Source: JALZMG01 sp963739975
Lineage (GTDB): Bacteria; Actinomycetota; Acidimicrobiia; Acidimicrobiales; Ilumatobacteraceae
Assembly (NCBI GenBank): GCA_963739975.1
Contig: CAVUCK010000021.1
Coordinates: 124,001-188,000, forward strand
DNA: 64,000 nucleotides
Reading direction: 5' to 3'
Every line of letters begins with the position of its first letter. Position 1 is the stretch's first letter. Under the pieces are notes generated by a model. It saw only the letters and a program-made list of their open reading frames with translations, was not told where the DNA came from and ran no database searches. Position numbers and translations under genes: made by a program. This document shows positions 16,030-24,559 of this stretch, in pieces.

Positions 16030-16641
16030 TCAGGCCGGGTTGGCCAGGATCGTTCGCAGCCACGGTGGCAGGATCGGCTCGACGGCGGGGTGGCGGAGGT
16101 CGTCCGGGTTGTCGATGTCGATCGCCAGCCGGGGATCGACGCGCACCTCGACGCGCTGGCCCGATGCCATCGCCTGATCGAGGTGACGGCTGAACGAGCC
16201 ACCGCCGTAGGACGCCGTGACGGCCGCCCGCGACGGCACGCTCATCACGTTCGTCCCGTCGCGCCGGCGATCGGGCACGAGGGAGATGGTGTCGGCGGTG
16301 GCCAGGGCGGCCAGGTCCGTCGCCAGCGGGAGATCGCTGTGGGCGATCACCACGTGATCGAACCCCTTGCCGGCGACGGTCGCCCGGCCGGCGTCGACGG
16401 CCCCGTTGAGCCCGAGCCCTGGGCTCCAGAGCACGGCCGCGCCGACCCCATCGGCCCAGCGGGCCACGTCGTCGTCGTCGCAGGCGACGAACACGGGCAG
16501 ATCGGCCGCGGCGACCACCCGTTCCGCCAGCCACCGCGCCAGCTCGCCGCGCTGCGGCCCGTCGAGGACACTCGACAGCCGGCCCTTCGCCGCGCCGAAC
16601 CGCTTGACCGGCATCAGCACCGCGGCCTCCACGGCGCTCAC
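16030..16641 (-). CDS. cofC: 2-phospho-L-lactate guanylyltransferase CofC/FbiD-like
   Basis: A 203-residue nucleotidyltransferase of the CofC/FbiD family. The N-terminus VLMPVKRFGAAKGRLSSVL is diagnostic (the KxxxxAKxRL loop binds the nucleotide), followed by VFVACDDDDVARWA, VIAHSDLPLA and NVMSVPSRAA with FSRHLDQA. The enzyme loads GMP onto phospholactate or phosphoenolpyruvate for coenzyme F420 synthesis. GTG 16641 gives a usual-length protein; the frame extends to 16701 without homology. The other F420 genes (fbiA, fbiB, fbiC) are not in the window. It is divergent from the hypothetical gene at 16785. Confidence 0.88.
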   Translation of the reverse strand: MSAVEAAVLMPVKRFGAAKGRLSSVLDGPQRGELARWLAERVVAAADLPVFVACDDDDVARWADGVGAAVLWSPGLGLNGAVDAGRATVAGKGFDHVVIAHSDLPLATDLAALATADTISLVPDRRRDGTNVMSVPSRAAVTASYGGGSFSRHLDQAMASGQRVEVRVDPRLAIDIDNPDDLRHPAVEPILPPWLRTILANPA

Positions 16642-16692
16642 TGTAGGAGCGAGCCTCCGACGATCGTTCGTCCGCCGGAGACCCCGTCCACC

Positions 16693-16745
16693 GGTTCTCA
16701 AGCGTTTTCAGGGGTCAAGGATGACCCCAGATCCTCAGGAGAACC
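16693..16745. promoter_or_regulatory. Nested inverted repeats in the cofC divergent region
   Basis: Outer arms GGTTCTC (16693-16699) and GAGAACC (16739-16745) enclose inner arms GGGGTCA (16711-16717) and TGACCCC (16722-16728). It lies between the divergent starts of cofC (16641) and the gene at 16785. Position and symmetry suggest operator sites; no regulator is identified. Confidence 0.4.
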
Positions 16746-16784
16746 GTGGTTCGGGCTCGGATGCTCGCTCGTAGCGTGCACGCG

Positions 16785-17945
16785 ATGGGCGTGACCGGGG
16801 TGCTGGGTCAGGACTGGCGCGCCGACGTCACCGCCCACGGGTCGATCGAGCCATGGGACGGCGCGCCGCCGCTCGACTGGCACGTCGCCGCGGACGACCG
16901 GTGGCACTCGCCGGCCGCCGAGGTGGCCGTGCGCCAGCGGCGCATCGACGGAGCACCGGTCTTCGAGACCCGACTGCGGATCCCCGGCGGCGATGCGGTG
17001 CAGCGGGTGTGGTCGGTTCCCGACGCCGGTGGGCTGACCTGCGTGGAGGTGACCAACGAATCACCGCTGCCGATCGCCTGCGCGTTCACACGCGCCGACC
17101 TGCAGACGGCGCGGCCACCGACTGCCGTCCCGATCCAGGGGATCGACCTGCCGGCGGCCACCACGACCGTGCTGCCCATCGGCCACCGGGCCTCCGTCAC
17201 CGTCGGCCTGGCCCACGCGACGACCGGCGGCGGCGGCCGCCTGCCCGACCGGTTGCCCGACGCCGCGGCCGTGGCCCGAGGGTGGGTCGGGCTCTCCCAG
17301 CGGGCCAGCCGGCTCGAGCTCCCCGACCCGGCGGCGATCGACGCCGTCGTGGCGGCGCGCTGCGACCTCGTTCTGGGCGGGCTCGCCGACCCGGAGACCG
17401 ACGACGCCGGCTTCCTCGTCGGCGTCGGCGAGTTGGTGCGCCTGGGCGAGCTGGCCGATGCCGCGCTGGCCGAGGTGGTGCCGGACGTCGCCGCCGTCGT
17501 GGAACGTCTCGGGCCGCAGCCCGGGTGGGCGGCCGACGCTGCGCTGACTGCCGCGACCGTCGCACTCGCCGCCGCCGGTGAGCACCGCGCCGTCTCCGAC
17601 GTCGCCCGCATCCTCGCCGGCCGCCCGTCGATCCCCGTCCGGTCGGCCCCGACGGCGACGGGTCCGCTGGCCGTGGCGGCGGTGGAACGGCAGCTGCTGC
17701 GCGGCGGCACCCTGTTCCCCGACGGCATCCCGCCCAGCTGGCGGGGGACCGGCATCGAGGCCCACGGCCTGATCGCCGGCCCGGCGACGAGGCTGTCGTT
17801 CGCCGTCCGCTGGCACGGCGCCAACCCCGCCGTCCTCTGGGAGGTCGACGGCGACCCGCTCGTGCTCACGGCGCCGGCGGTCGATCCGTCGTGGTCGACC
17901 AGCGCGACGACGGGCGAGGCGCTGTGGCGGACGCCGACCCCCTAG
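16785..17945 (+). CDS. Hypothetical protein, beta-rich and helical domains
   Basis: A 386-residue protein without a recognised domain. The first 150 residues look beta-rich (DWRADVTAHGSIEPWDG, VFETRLRIPGGDAVQRVWSV). The middle (170-300) is Ala-rich and helical. The C-terminus is again beta-like (LSFAVRWHGANPAVLWEVDG). There is no signal peptide or membrane segment. It lies 10 bp before selD on the same strand, so it is probably co-transcribed. The frame opens at 16746, but ATG 16785 (MGVTGVLGQDW) starts the predicted fold and leaves room for the divergent regulatory region. Confidence 0.75.
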   Translation: MGVTGVLGQDWRADVTAHGSIEPWDGAPPLDWHVAADDRWHSPAAEVAVRQRRIDGAPVFETRLRIPGGDAVQRVWSVPDAGGLTCVEVTNESPLPIACAFTRADLQTARPPTAVPIQGIDLPAATTTVLPIGHRASVTVGLAHATTGGGGRLPDRLPDAAAVARGWVGLSQRASRLELPDPAAIDAVVAARCDLVLGGLADPETDDAGFLVGVGELVRLGELADAALAEVVPDVAAVVERLGPQPGWAADAALTAATVALAAAGEHRAVSDVARILAGRPSIPVRSAPTATGPLAVAAVERQLLRGGTLFPDGIPPSWRGTGIEAHGLIAGPATRLSFAVRWHGANPAVLWEVDGDPLVLTAPAVDPSWSTSATTGEALWRTPTP

Positions 17946-17955
17946 CCTCGGCGCG

Positions 17956-18996
17956 GTGACGGCGACGACCGACGACGTGGCGCCGGAGGTCCGGGACGAC
18001 GCGCCGCTGCGGCTGACCGAGTGGACGTCGTGCGGCGGCTGCGCGGCGAAGTGGGGCGCCGCGGTGCTGTCCGAGCTGGTCCGTGACCTCCCCGCCGGCG
18101 CCGACCCGGCGCTGCTCGTCGGGCTGGCGCCGTTCGACGACGCCGCGATCTACCGCATCGACGAGCACACCGCGCTCGTCTCGACCACCGATTTCTTCCC
18201 ACCGCTGGTCGACGATCCCGGCGACTACGGCGCCATCGCCGCCGCCAACGCCTGCAGCGACGTGTTCGCCATGGGCGGCCGAGTGGTGCTGGCGATCAAC
18301 GTCGCCGCCTTCCCCGAGCACTTCCCGCGCTGGGCCATGGCGACGATCTTCGACGCCGCCGCGGTCGTCGTCGCCGAGGCCGGCGGGACCGTGGCCGGTG
18401 GCCACACGATCCGCAACCCCGAGCCGGTCTTCGGACTGGCTGTGCAGGGCATCGTCCACCCGGACCGCGTGCTGCGCAAGGCCGGGGCCCGGCCCGGCGA
18501 CGTGGTGCTGCTGTCGAAGCCGCTCGGGACCGGACTGACGCTGGCCGCCGGCGAGCCCGACGACAAGCGCGTGGCCATCGACCACATGCGGCGGTTGAAC
18601 CGGAGCGCCTCCGAGGCGCTGGTCGCCCTCGGCGCCGACGTCCACGCCGTGACCGACGTGACGGGCTACGGGCTGGCCGGCCACGGGTGGGAGGTCGCCG
18701 AGCGCAGTGCCGTCCGCCTCGTCGTCGACGGCGCCGGTCTGGAGGCCTACCCGGGCGCCCGGGAGGCGGCCGAGCGCGGCGTGCGCACCGGCGGCGACGC
18801 CCGCAACCGTGAGTACGTCGCCGGCCGCCTCGACTCCTCGGCACCGTCGGCGGTCGAGGCGTTGTGCCTCGACCCGCAGACGTCCGGAGGGCTGCTGGCC
18901 TGCGTCGATCCGGCCGTCGCCGACGCCGTCCGGGCGCAAGGGTTCTGGACCGTCGGCACGATCGAGGCTGGCGACCCGGCCGTTGTCATCCGGTGA
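17956..18996 (+). CDS. selD: Selenide, water dikinase SelD (selenophosphate synthetase)
   Basis: A 346-residue enzyme making selenophosphate from selenide and ATP. Aligned by eye with E. coli SelD, RLTEWTSCGGCAAKWG keeps the catalytic Cys (C29) and Lys (K32); the second Cys of the E. coli GCGCK block is Ala here. STTDFFPPLVDDP, NACSDVFAMGG, AGGHTIRNPEPVFGLAVQG and DPQTSGGLL are also conserved. This is the Cys form, not a selenoprotein. No selA, selB, tRNA-Sec or SelU gene is in the window, so whether selenophosphate feeds selenocysteine or selenouridine is unknown. The stop overlaps the rnhB start (GTGA). Confidence 0.95.
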   Translation: MTATTDDVAPEVRDDAPLRLTEWTSCGGCAAKWGAAVLSELVRDLPAGADPALLVGLAPFDDAAIYRIDEHTALVSTTDFFPPLVDDPGDYGAIAAANACSDVFAMGGRVVLAINVAAFPEHFPRWAMATIFDAAAVVVAEAGGTVAGGHTIRNPEPVFGLAVQGIVHPDRVLRKAGARPGDVVLLSKPLGTGLTLAAGEPDDKRVAIDHMRRLNRSASEALVALGADVHAVTDVTGYGLAGHGWEVAERSAVRLVVDGAGLEAYPGAREAAERGVRTGGDARNREYVAGRLDSSAPSAVEALCLDPQTSGGLLACVDPAVADAVRAQGFWTVGTIEAGDPAVVIR

Positions 18997-19712
18997 CGGC
19001 GCCGATCGCCCGCGCCGGCCGCCCGCGGCCGCCGACGATCTCGAAGAAGCGAGCACCCACCCGCAGCGTCGAGCGCGAGCTGTGGGACCTCGGTCACGAC
19101 GTCGTCGTCGGCGTCGACGAGGTCGGGCGGGGCGCCTGGGCCGGCCCGCTGATGGTCGGCGCCGTGATCCTGCCCCGCGACCGGCGGGTCAACGGCGTGC
19201 GTGACTCGAAGATGCTCACCGAGCGGGACCGGGAGCGGCTGTTCGACCGCATCGCCACGTGGACGGTCGCATGGGGTGTCGGCGCGGCGACGCAGGTGGA
19301 GTGCGACGAGCTCGGGATGTCGGCGGCGCAGCGGTTGGCCGCCGCCCGCGCCCTCGCCGGGCTCGGGGTCACGCCGGACGCCGCCGTGGTCGACGGGCGC
19401 TGGGACTTCGTGTCGCCGCACGTCCCCCACGTCGAGCGTCGGGTCAGGGCGGATGCCCGCTGTCTCAGCGTCGCCGCAGCCAGCATCCTGGCCAAGGTGG
19501 TGCGTGACCGCGAGATGCGCCAGCACGCCGAGCACTATCCGGCGTGGTCGTTCGACACCAACAAGGGCTACCCGTGCCCGGTGCACAAGGCTGCCCTCCA
19601 GGCCTACGGGCCATCCGTCATCCACCGCCGCAGCTGGGTCTTCATGGACCACTACGTCCCGTGGCCCAGCATCCAGCGCACGTTCCGCCCCGACCAACCC
19701 ACGCTCTTTTGA
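18993..19712 (+). CDS. rnhB: Ribonuclease HII
   Basis: A 239-residue RNase HII, which removes ribonucleotides from RNA-DNA hybrids. VVVGVDEVGRGAWAGPLMVG supplies the first Asp-Glu pair, DSKMLTERDRERLF follows, and AAVVDGRWDF and ASILAKVVRDREM supply the remaining acidic residues. KGYPCPVHKAAL and YGPSVIHRRSW match the conserved C-terminal region. A 30-residue basic N-terminal extension precedes the core. GTG 18993 overlaps the selD stop by 4 bp, so translation is probably coupled, an unusual functional pairing. The 3' end runs into a palindrome shared with the convergent otsB. Confidence 0.94.
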   Translation: MTAPIARAGRPRPPTISKKRAPTRSVERELWDLGHDVVVGVDEVGRGAWAGPLMVGAVILPRDRRVNGVRDSKMLTERDRERLFDRIATWTVAWGVGAATQVECDELGMSAAQRLAAARALAGLGVTPDAAVVDGRWDFVSPHVPHVERRVRADARCLSVAAASILAKVVRDREMRQHAEHYPAWSFDTNKGYPCPVHKAALQAYGPSVIHRRSWVFMDHYVPWPSIQRTFRPDQPTLF

Positions 19713-19764
19713 CGTTTACGTCCGGATTTTGGTTGCCGGTGTAACCAGAATCCGGACTTAAACG
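19713..19764. repeat. 52-bp palindrome between convergent rnhB and otsB (family copy also at 1-37)
   Basis: Left arm CGTTTACGTCCGGATTTTGG and right arm CCAGAATCCGGACTTAAACG pair with few mismatches around the centre TTGCCGGTGTAA. It begins 1 bp after the rnhB stop, and the right arm supplies the otsB stop codon (TAA on the minus strand). A near-identical right half opens this window (1-37), so it is a repeated element and probably a bidirectional terminator. Confidence 0.8.
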
Positions 19765-20555
19765 AGGGCGGCGGTGAGGGCGGTGAGGAACTGGAGGACG
19801 GCGGGGGGGCCGGCCAGGCGATGACGGGCGGCGGTGGGGCCGGGGCCGACGCGGATCGAGCAGCCGTCGCCGGCGATGGCGGCGAACACCTCCTCGTCCG
19901 TGTGGTCGTCGCCGACGAAGGCGATGTGGCGGGCACCGAACTCCCGCTGCAGCTCGACCATCGCCGTCGCCTTGCTCGTCGACCGGGCCAGCAGCTCGAC
20001 GACGCCGTGTCCCGGCTTGACGTGGGCGCCGGTCACGTCGGCAGCCCGCTCGGCCAGCAGCTCCGCCGACCGGGCGCCGATCTCGGGGTGCGCCTCGCGC
20101 ACGTGGAGGACCACCCCGGCCGGCTTGATCTCGACCCACGCGCCCTCGCCGGCGAGGACGGCCGCCGCGTCGGCCAGCGCGGCCAGCCGATCCAGGCGCC
20201 GACGCTCGTGGTCGCCGAGCTCGAGCTCCCGCTCGTCGCGCCGCTGCAACCCGTGCAGCCCGAACATCTGCACGACGTCCGGGAAGCCGAACCGGCCGAG
20301 GTCCTCGACCGTGCGGCCCGACACGATGGCCACCGGCGTGCGGTCGGCCAGCGCGCCAACGGCCTCCAGCACCCCGGGCAGCAGCTCGGCGTCGTCGGCG
20401 TGAGCCACGATCGGCGCCAGCACGCCGTCGACGTCCAGCCCGACCAGCAGCGGTCGTTCCAGCCGAGCCGCCGCCGCCGCGACAACGGCCGGATCGTCGA
20501 ACACCGAGCCGTCCAGCCGCGACGATCCGCCGGCCGGCGTCACCGTGTCACTCAT
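19758..20555 (-). CDS. otsB: Trehalose-6-phosphate phosphatase OtsB
   Basis: A 265-residue HAD-superfamily phosphatase. Motif I is LLVGLDVDGVLAPI (nucleophile D41, D43), motif II is VAIVSGR, and motif IV is FVGDDHTDEEVF. GLHGLQRRDE and WVEIKPAGVVLHVR belong to the OtsB cap. It dephosphorylates trehalose-6-phosphate made by OtsA, whose gene lies directly upstream and overlaps it by 8 bp. Trehalose protects against osmotic stress and desiccation in actinobacteria. The stop codon lies in the palindrome at 19713-19764. Confidence 0.94.
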   Translation of the reverse strand: MSDTVTPAGGSSRLDGSVFDDPAVVAAAAARLERPLLVGLDVDGVLAPIVAHADDAELLPGVLEAVGALADRTPVAIVSGRTVEDLGRFGFPDVVQMFGLHGLQRRDERELELGDHERRRLDRLAALADAAAVLAGEGAWVEIKPAGVVLHVREAHPEIGARSAELLAERAADVTGAHVKPGHGVVELLARSTSKATAMVELQREFGARHIAFVGDDHTDEEVFAAIAGDGCSIRVGPGPTAARHRLAGPPAVLQFLTALTAALV

Positions 20556-21915
20556 CTCGATCGGTCCGCGTGGTCGCGGTGAGGTCGGCGAGGAACCGCT
20601 CGGCCCATCCCTGCACGTCGCTGCTGCGCACCACCTCCCGCAATCGGGCCAGCCGGGCCCGTCGCTCGTGGCGGTGCATCTCCACCGCCGTGACGATCGC
20701 CTCGCGCAGCGCCTTCTCGTCGTGCGGGTTGACGAGCACGGCGTCGGTCAGCTCGTCGGCGGCACCGGCGAACTCCGACAGCACGAGCACACCGTCGCCG
20801 TCGAGGCGGGTTGTGACGTACTCCTTGGCGACGAGGTTCATGCCGTCGCGCAGTGGCGTCACGAGCATGACGTCACCGGTGCGGTAGAGCGCCACCAGCT
20901 CATCGAGCGGCAGCGACTGGTACAGGTAGTGCAGCGCCGGGAACCCGAGGCGCCCGTGCACGCCGTTGATCTCGCCGACGAGCTGCTCGATCTCGTAGCG
21001 CTCGTTCTGGTAGTGCTCGACGCCTTCGCGGGTCGGCGTGGCCACCTGGACCATCACGCACCGCTCGGTGTCCAGCGTGCCGTCGTCGAGCAGCGACTGG
21101 TAAGCCCGCAGCCGCTGGCTGATGCCCTTCGTGTAGTCGAGCCGGTCAACGCCGAGCAGGACGACCTCCGGCTCACCCAGGCGGGTGCGGTAGCGGTTCG
21201 ACCGCTGCCGGGTGGCCCGGCCGGCGGCGACCGCCTCCAGCTCCTCCACGTCGATGGAGATGGGGTACGACCCGACGTTCGGCTTGACGTCGAGCAGCTC
21301 GTCGCAGGCGACCACGAAGTTGGCGGCGTTGATGCGGCGCTGGAACCCGACGAGGTCGCATGCCGCCAGCCCGGCGGCCACCTCGGTGCGCCACGGCAGC
21401 CGCATGAACAGTTCGACCGGCGGGAACGGGATGTGGAAGAAGAACCCGATCAGGAGGTCCGGGCGCTGCTCTCGCAGTAGCTGCGGTACGAGCTGCAGGT
21501 GGTAGTCGTGGATCCACACGATGGCGTCGTCGGGGACCTCGGCGGCCAGCGTGTCGGCGAAGCGCTGGTTGACGTTCTGGTAGGCCTCCCAGTGCCGGAA
21601 GTCGTAGGTCGAGTCGCGCAGCGCGTCGTGGTAGAGCGGCCACAGCGTGTCGTTGGAGAACCCCTCGTAGTAGCCCTCGACCTCGGCGGCGCTGACCGCG
21701 ACGGGGAGCAGCCGCACGCCGTCGAGCTCGAACGGCGCCGGCACGTCGTCGGCCTCGCCGGTCCAGCCGACCCACGTGCCGCCGGTGGCCCGCAGCAGCG
21801 GCATCAGCGCCCGCACCAGCCCGCCGGGGCTCGGCGCCCAGCCGTACGGCGCCCGCGAGACCGGCAGGCGGTTGGCCGCCACGACGAGCGGCCGGTCGAC
21901 GGGCACGTCACTCAT
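20548..21915 (-). CDS. otsA: Trehalose-6-phosphate synthase OtsA
   Basis: A 455-residue GT20 glycosyltransferase joining a nucleotide-glucose to glucose-6-phosphate. The N-terminal loop VVAANRLPVSRAPYGWAPSPGGL binds the donor phosphates; WIHDYHLQLVPQLLRE and GFFFHIPFPPVELF carry active-site residues. VDRLDYTKGISQRL and VTPLRDGMNLVAKEYV are the usual C-terminal donor-binding blocks. Its length is at the lower end of the family. The 3' end overlaps the otsB start, so the two form a translationally coupled trehalose operon. The 5' end is 34 bp from the stop of the transsulfuration gene upstream on the same strand. Confidence 0.95.
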   Translation of the reverse strand: MSDVPVDRPLVVAANRLPVSRAPYGWAPSPGGLVRALMPLLRATGGTWVGWTGEADDVPAPFELDGVRLLPVAVSAAEVEGYYEGFSNDTLWPLYHDALRDSTYDFRHWEAYQNVNQRFADTLAAEVPDDAIVWIHDYHLQLVPQLLREQRPDLLIGFFFHIPFPPVELFMRLPWRTEVAAGLAACDLVGFQRRINAANFVVACDELLDVKPNVGSYPISIDVEELEAVAAGRATRQRSNRYRTRLGEPEVVLLGVDRLDYTKGISQRLRAYQSLLDDGTLDTERCVMVQVATPTREGVEHYQNERYEIEQLVGEINGVHGRLGFPALHYLYQSLPLDELVALYRTGDVMLVTPLRDGMNLVAKEYVTTRLDGDGVLVLSEFAGAADELTDAVLVNPHDEKALREAIVTAVEMHRHERRARLARLREVVRSSDVQGWAERFLADLTATTRTDRDE

Positions 21916-21949
21916 GGCGTCGCCCGGCCCGCGTGGCGGTGGAACGTCA

Positions 21950-23098
21950 TCACGTCAAGGCCTGCTCGAGGTCGGCGACGAGGTCGGCGGCCGATTCGAT
22001 GCCCACGGACAGCCGCAGCAGGTCGTCCGGCACCTCCAACGGGGAGCCGGCGACCGAGGCGTGGGTCATCTCGCCGGGGTGCTCGATCAGGCTCTCGACG
22101 GCGCCGAGCGACTCGGCCAGCGTGAACAGCCGGGTCGCCGCGGCGACCCGCTTGGCCGCCTCGGCACCGCCGCGCACCCGGAAGCTGACCATGCCGCCGA
22201 AGTCGCGCATCTGTGCCGCCGCGACGGCGTGACCGGGGTGCTCCTCGAGCCCCGGGTACAGCACTTGTTCGACCTGGGGGTGACGCGCCAGCGCGTCGAC
22301 GACGGCCCTGGCGTTGGCGCAGTGGCGGTCCATCCGCACGGCCAACGTCTTGACGCCGCGCAGCACGAGGTAGCAGTCGAAGGGCCCGGGGACGGCGCCA
22401 GCGGCGTTCTGGGTGAACCGCAGCCGATCGGCGACCCCGTCGTCGGCGGCGGCGACGAACCCGCCGACCACGTCGCTGTGCCCGCCGAGGTACTTGGTCG
22501 CCGAGTGCACGACGACGTCGGCGCCGAGGGCGATCGGCTGCTGCAGGTACGGGGTTGCGAACGTGTTGTCGACGACGAGCAGCGCGCCGTGCTCGTGGGC
22601 CAGCTCGGCGATCGCGGCCACGTCGACGCACGTCAGCAGCGGGTTGGTCGGGGTCTCCAGCCACACCATGGCCGTGTCCTCGGGCCAGTCGCGAGACAGC
22701 GTGGCGACGTCGGTCAGGTCCACGGCGTCCCACCCCATGCCGTGCGGTCCCCAGACCTTGTCGATCAGGCGGAACGTGCCCCCGTAGGCGTCGTTGCCGA
22801 GCACGACCCGAGCGCCCGGCGGGACGAGGCGCAGCACGGCGTCCTCGGCGGCCAGCCCGCTGGCGAAGGCCAGACCGTGGCCGGCTCGCTCGAGGTCGGC
22901 GACGCACGCCTCCAGCGCGGCGCGCGTCGGGTTGCCGGAGCGGGCGTACTCGAAGCCACGATGCCCGCCGACGCCCTCCTGGGCGAACGTGGTGGACAGC
23001 GAGATCGGTGTGACCACGGCGCCGGTCACCGGATCGGGTGGCTGACCGGCGTGCACCGCGCGCGTCTCGAACCCGTCCGCCGGGCGGCGATCAGGCAT
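21950..23098 (-). CDS. Cystathionine gamma-synthase/lyase (PLP-dependent)
   Basis: A 382-residue Cys/Met-metabolism PLP enzyme. The cofactor lysine lies in VHSATKYLGGHSDVVGG; FEYARSGNPTRAALE and ETPTNPLLTCVD are typical. The C-terminus SLGAVESLIEHPGEMTHAS matches the gamma-synthase/gamma-lyase group. Its start overlaps the stop of the cystathionine beta-synthase gene by 8 bp. That pairing favours the gamma-lyase (reverse transsulfuration, giving cysteine from cystathionine), although synthase activity cannot be excluded. ATG 23098 starts RRPADGFETRAVHAG, the standard family N-terminus. Confidence 0.93.
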   Translation of the reverse strand: MPDRRPADGFETRAVHAGQPPDPVTGAVVTPISLSTTFAQEGVGGHRGFEYARSGNPTRAALEACVADLERAGHGLAFASGLAAEDAVLRLVPPGARVVLGNDAYGGTFRLIDKVWGPHGMGWDAVDLTDVATLSRDWPEDTAMVWLETPTNPLLTCVDVAAIAELAHEHGALLVVDNTFATPYLQQPIALGADVVVHSATKYLGGHSDVVGGFVAAADDGVADRLRFTQNAAGAVPGPFDCYLVLRGVKTLAVRMDRHCANARAVVDALARHPQVEQVLYPGLEEHPGHAVAAAQMRDFGGMVSFRVRGGAEAAKRVAAATRLFTLAESLGAVESLIEHPGEMTHASVAGSPLEVPDDLLRLSVGIESAADLVADLEQALT

Positions 23099-24488
23099 CG
23101 CCGGCCAGCGCCTCGAAGTAGCTGAGGATGTCGGTGCGGGTGATGACGGCGAGCGGACGCCCGCCGGCCAGCACGAGCAGCGCCGGGGCCAGCTCGAGCA
23201 GCTGGACCGCCCGCTCGACCTTCTGGCCGACACCGATCGCCGGCAGCTTCGGACCCATGACCTTCTCGACGGGCGTCGTCCACAGTGACGGGTCGCGGCT
23301 CAGCGCCTCCATGACCTCCAGCTCGTCGACGGAGCCCGAGACCTCGGCGGCGGCGAACGGCGGCGTGTTCTTGCACACCGGGAGCTGGCTGACGCCGTTG
23401 GCCCGCATCAGCTCGACGGCCTGGCGCACGGTCTGGTCCGGGTTGACGTACAGCAGCTCGGCCATGCCGGCGCGGGTGTCGAGCACCGCTCCGACGCACT
23501 GGTCGCACTCCAGCGTGAACCCGTAGCTGGCCATCCACTCGTCGTCGAAGACGCGTGACAGGTAGCCGCGCCCCGAATCGGGGTTGAGCACGACCACGAT
23601 GTCGTCCGGGCCGGCCCGCTTGGCGACCTGGATGGCGGCGGCGACGGCCATCCCGCCCGAGCCGCCGATCAGGATGCCCTCGACCTCGGACACCCGCCGT
23701 GCGGTCAGGAAGCTCTCTTCGTCGCTGATGGCGATGACCTCGTCGTAGAGGTCCGGGTCCCAGGCGGTCGGGAAGAAGTCCTCACCGACGCCCTCGACGA
23801 GGTACGGCCGCCCCGACCCGCCGGAGAACACCGAGCCCTCGGGATCGGCGGCGACGATGCGGATGTCCGGGTTGCGCGACTTGAGGTACCGGGCCACGCC
23901 GGTCAACGTGCCGCAGGTGCCGGCGCCGGCGACGAAGTGGGTGATCCGGCCGGCCGTCTGCTCCCACAGCTCGGGTCCCGTCGTGCGCTCGTGGGCGAGC
24001 GGGTTGTTGGGGTTGGCGTACTGGTTCGGGCGGAACGCGTCGAGCTCGGTGGTCAGCCGTTCGGCCACCGAGTAGTAGCTCTGCGGGTCTTCCGGCGCCA
24101 CGGCGACCGGGCAGACCACCACCTCGGCGCCGTACGCCCGGAGCAGGGAGATCTTCTCCGGTGCCACCTTGTCGGTCATCACGAACACGCAGCGGTAGCC
24201 GCGCTGGGCGGCGACGATGGCCAGGCCGACGCCCGTGTTGCCGCTGGTCGGCTCGACGATCGTGCCCCCTGGGCGGAGCAGCCCATCGCGCTCGGCGGCG
24301 AGCACCATCTCGAGCGCCGGGCGGTCCTTTGACGATCCGCCCGGGTTCGAGGTTTCGGCCTTCATCGCCAGCACGCTGGGGATCGCCTCGATCTCGCTGA
24401 TCCTGGCCAGCCGCACCAGCGGTGTGTGCCCGATCAGGTCGAGCACGGACCCGGCGATCGCGGTGCCGGCCAGACGGTCGTCACCCAT
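23091..24488 (-). CDS. Cystathionine beta-synthase (PLP domain plus CBS pair)
   Basis: A 465-residue protein. The PLP domain (1-330) has LIGHTPLVRL, the cofactor lysine in NPGGSSKDRPALEM, and EPTSGNTGVGLA (substrate loop), plus GGSGGMAVAAA phosphate binding. Residues about 345-460 form a pair of CBS motifs (PDQTVRQAVELMRANGVSQL and ALLVLAGGRPLAVITRTDIL). This layout matches mycobacterial and eukaryotic CBS, which condenses serine and homocysteine to cystathionine; the CBS pair may bind an adenosyl effector. It forms a reverse-transsulfuration operon with the next gene. ATG 24488 gives the common start. Confidence 0.93.
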   Translation of the reverse strand: MGDDRLAGTAIAGSVLDLIGHTPLVRLARISEIEAIPSVLAMKAETSNPGGSSKDRPALEMVLAAERDGLLRPGGTIVEPTSGNTGVGLAIVAAQRGYRCVFVMTDKVAPEKISLLRAYGAEVVVCPVAVAPEDPQSYYSVAERLTTELDAFRPNQYANPNNPLAHERTTGPELWEQTAGRITHFVAGAGTCGTLTGVARYLKSRNPDIRIVAADPEGSVFSGGSGRPYLVEGVGEDFFPTAWDPDLYDEVIAISDEESFLTARRVSEVEGILIGGSGGMAVAAAIQVAKRAGPDDIVVVLNPDSGRGYLSRVFDDEWMASYGFTLECDQCVGAVLDTRAGMAELLYVNPDQTVRQAVELMRANGVSQLPVCKNTPPFAAAEVSGSVDELEVMEALSRDPSLWTTPVEKVMGPKLPAIGVGQKVERAVQLLELAPALLVLAGGRPLAVITRTDILSYFEALAGDA

Positions 24489-24559
24489 GACGGCGATGGT
24501 ACGTGCTGATGGCCGCGCTCCTCGAAGATTCGTCGCTTGGCTGGGTCGCCGACCCGGGG

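Noticed and set aside
17956..18996. SelD as a selenoprotein with in-frame UGA
   Set aside because: The catalytic position is an ordinary Cys codon and no in-frame TGA is present.
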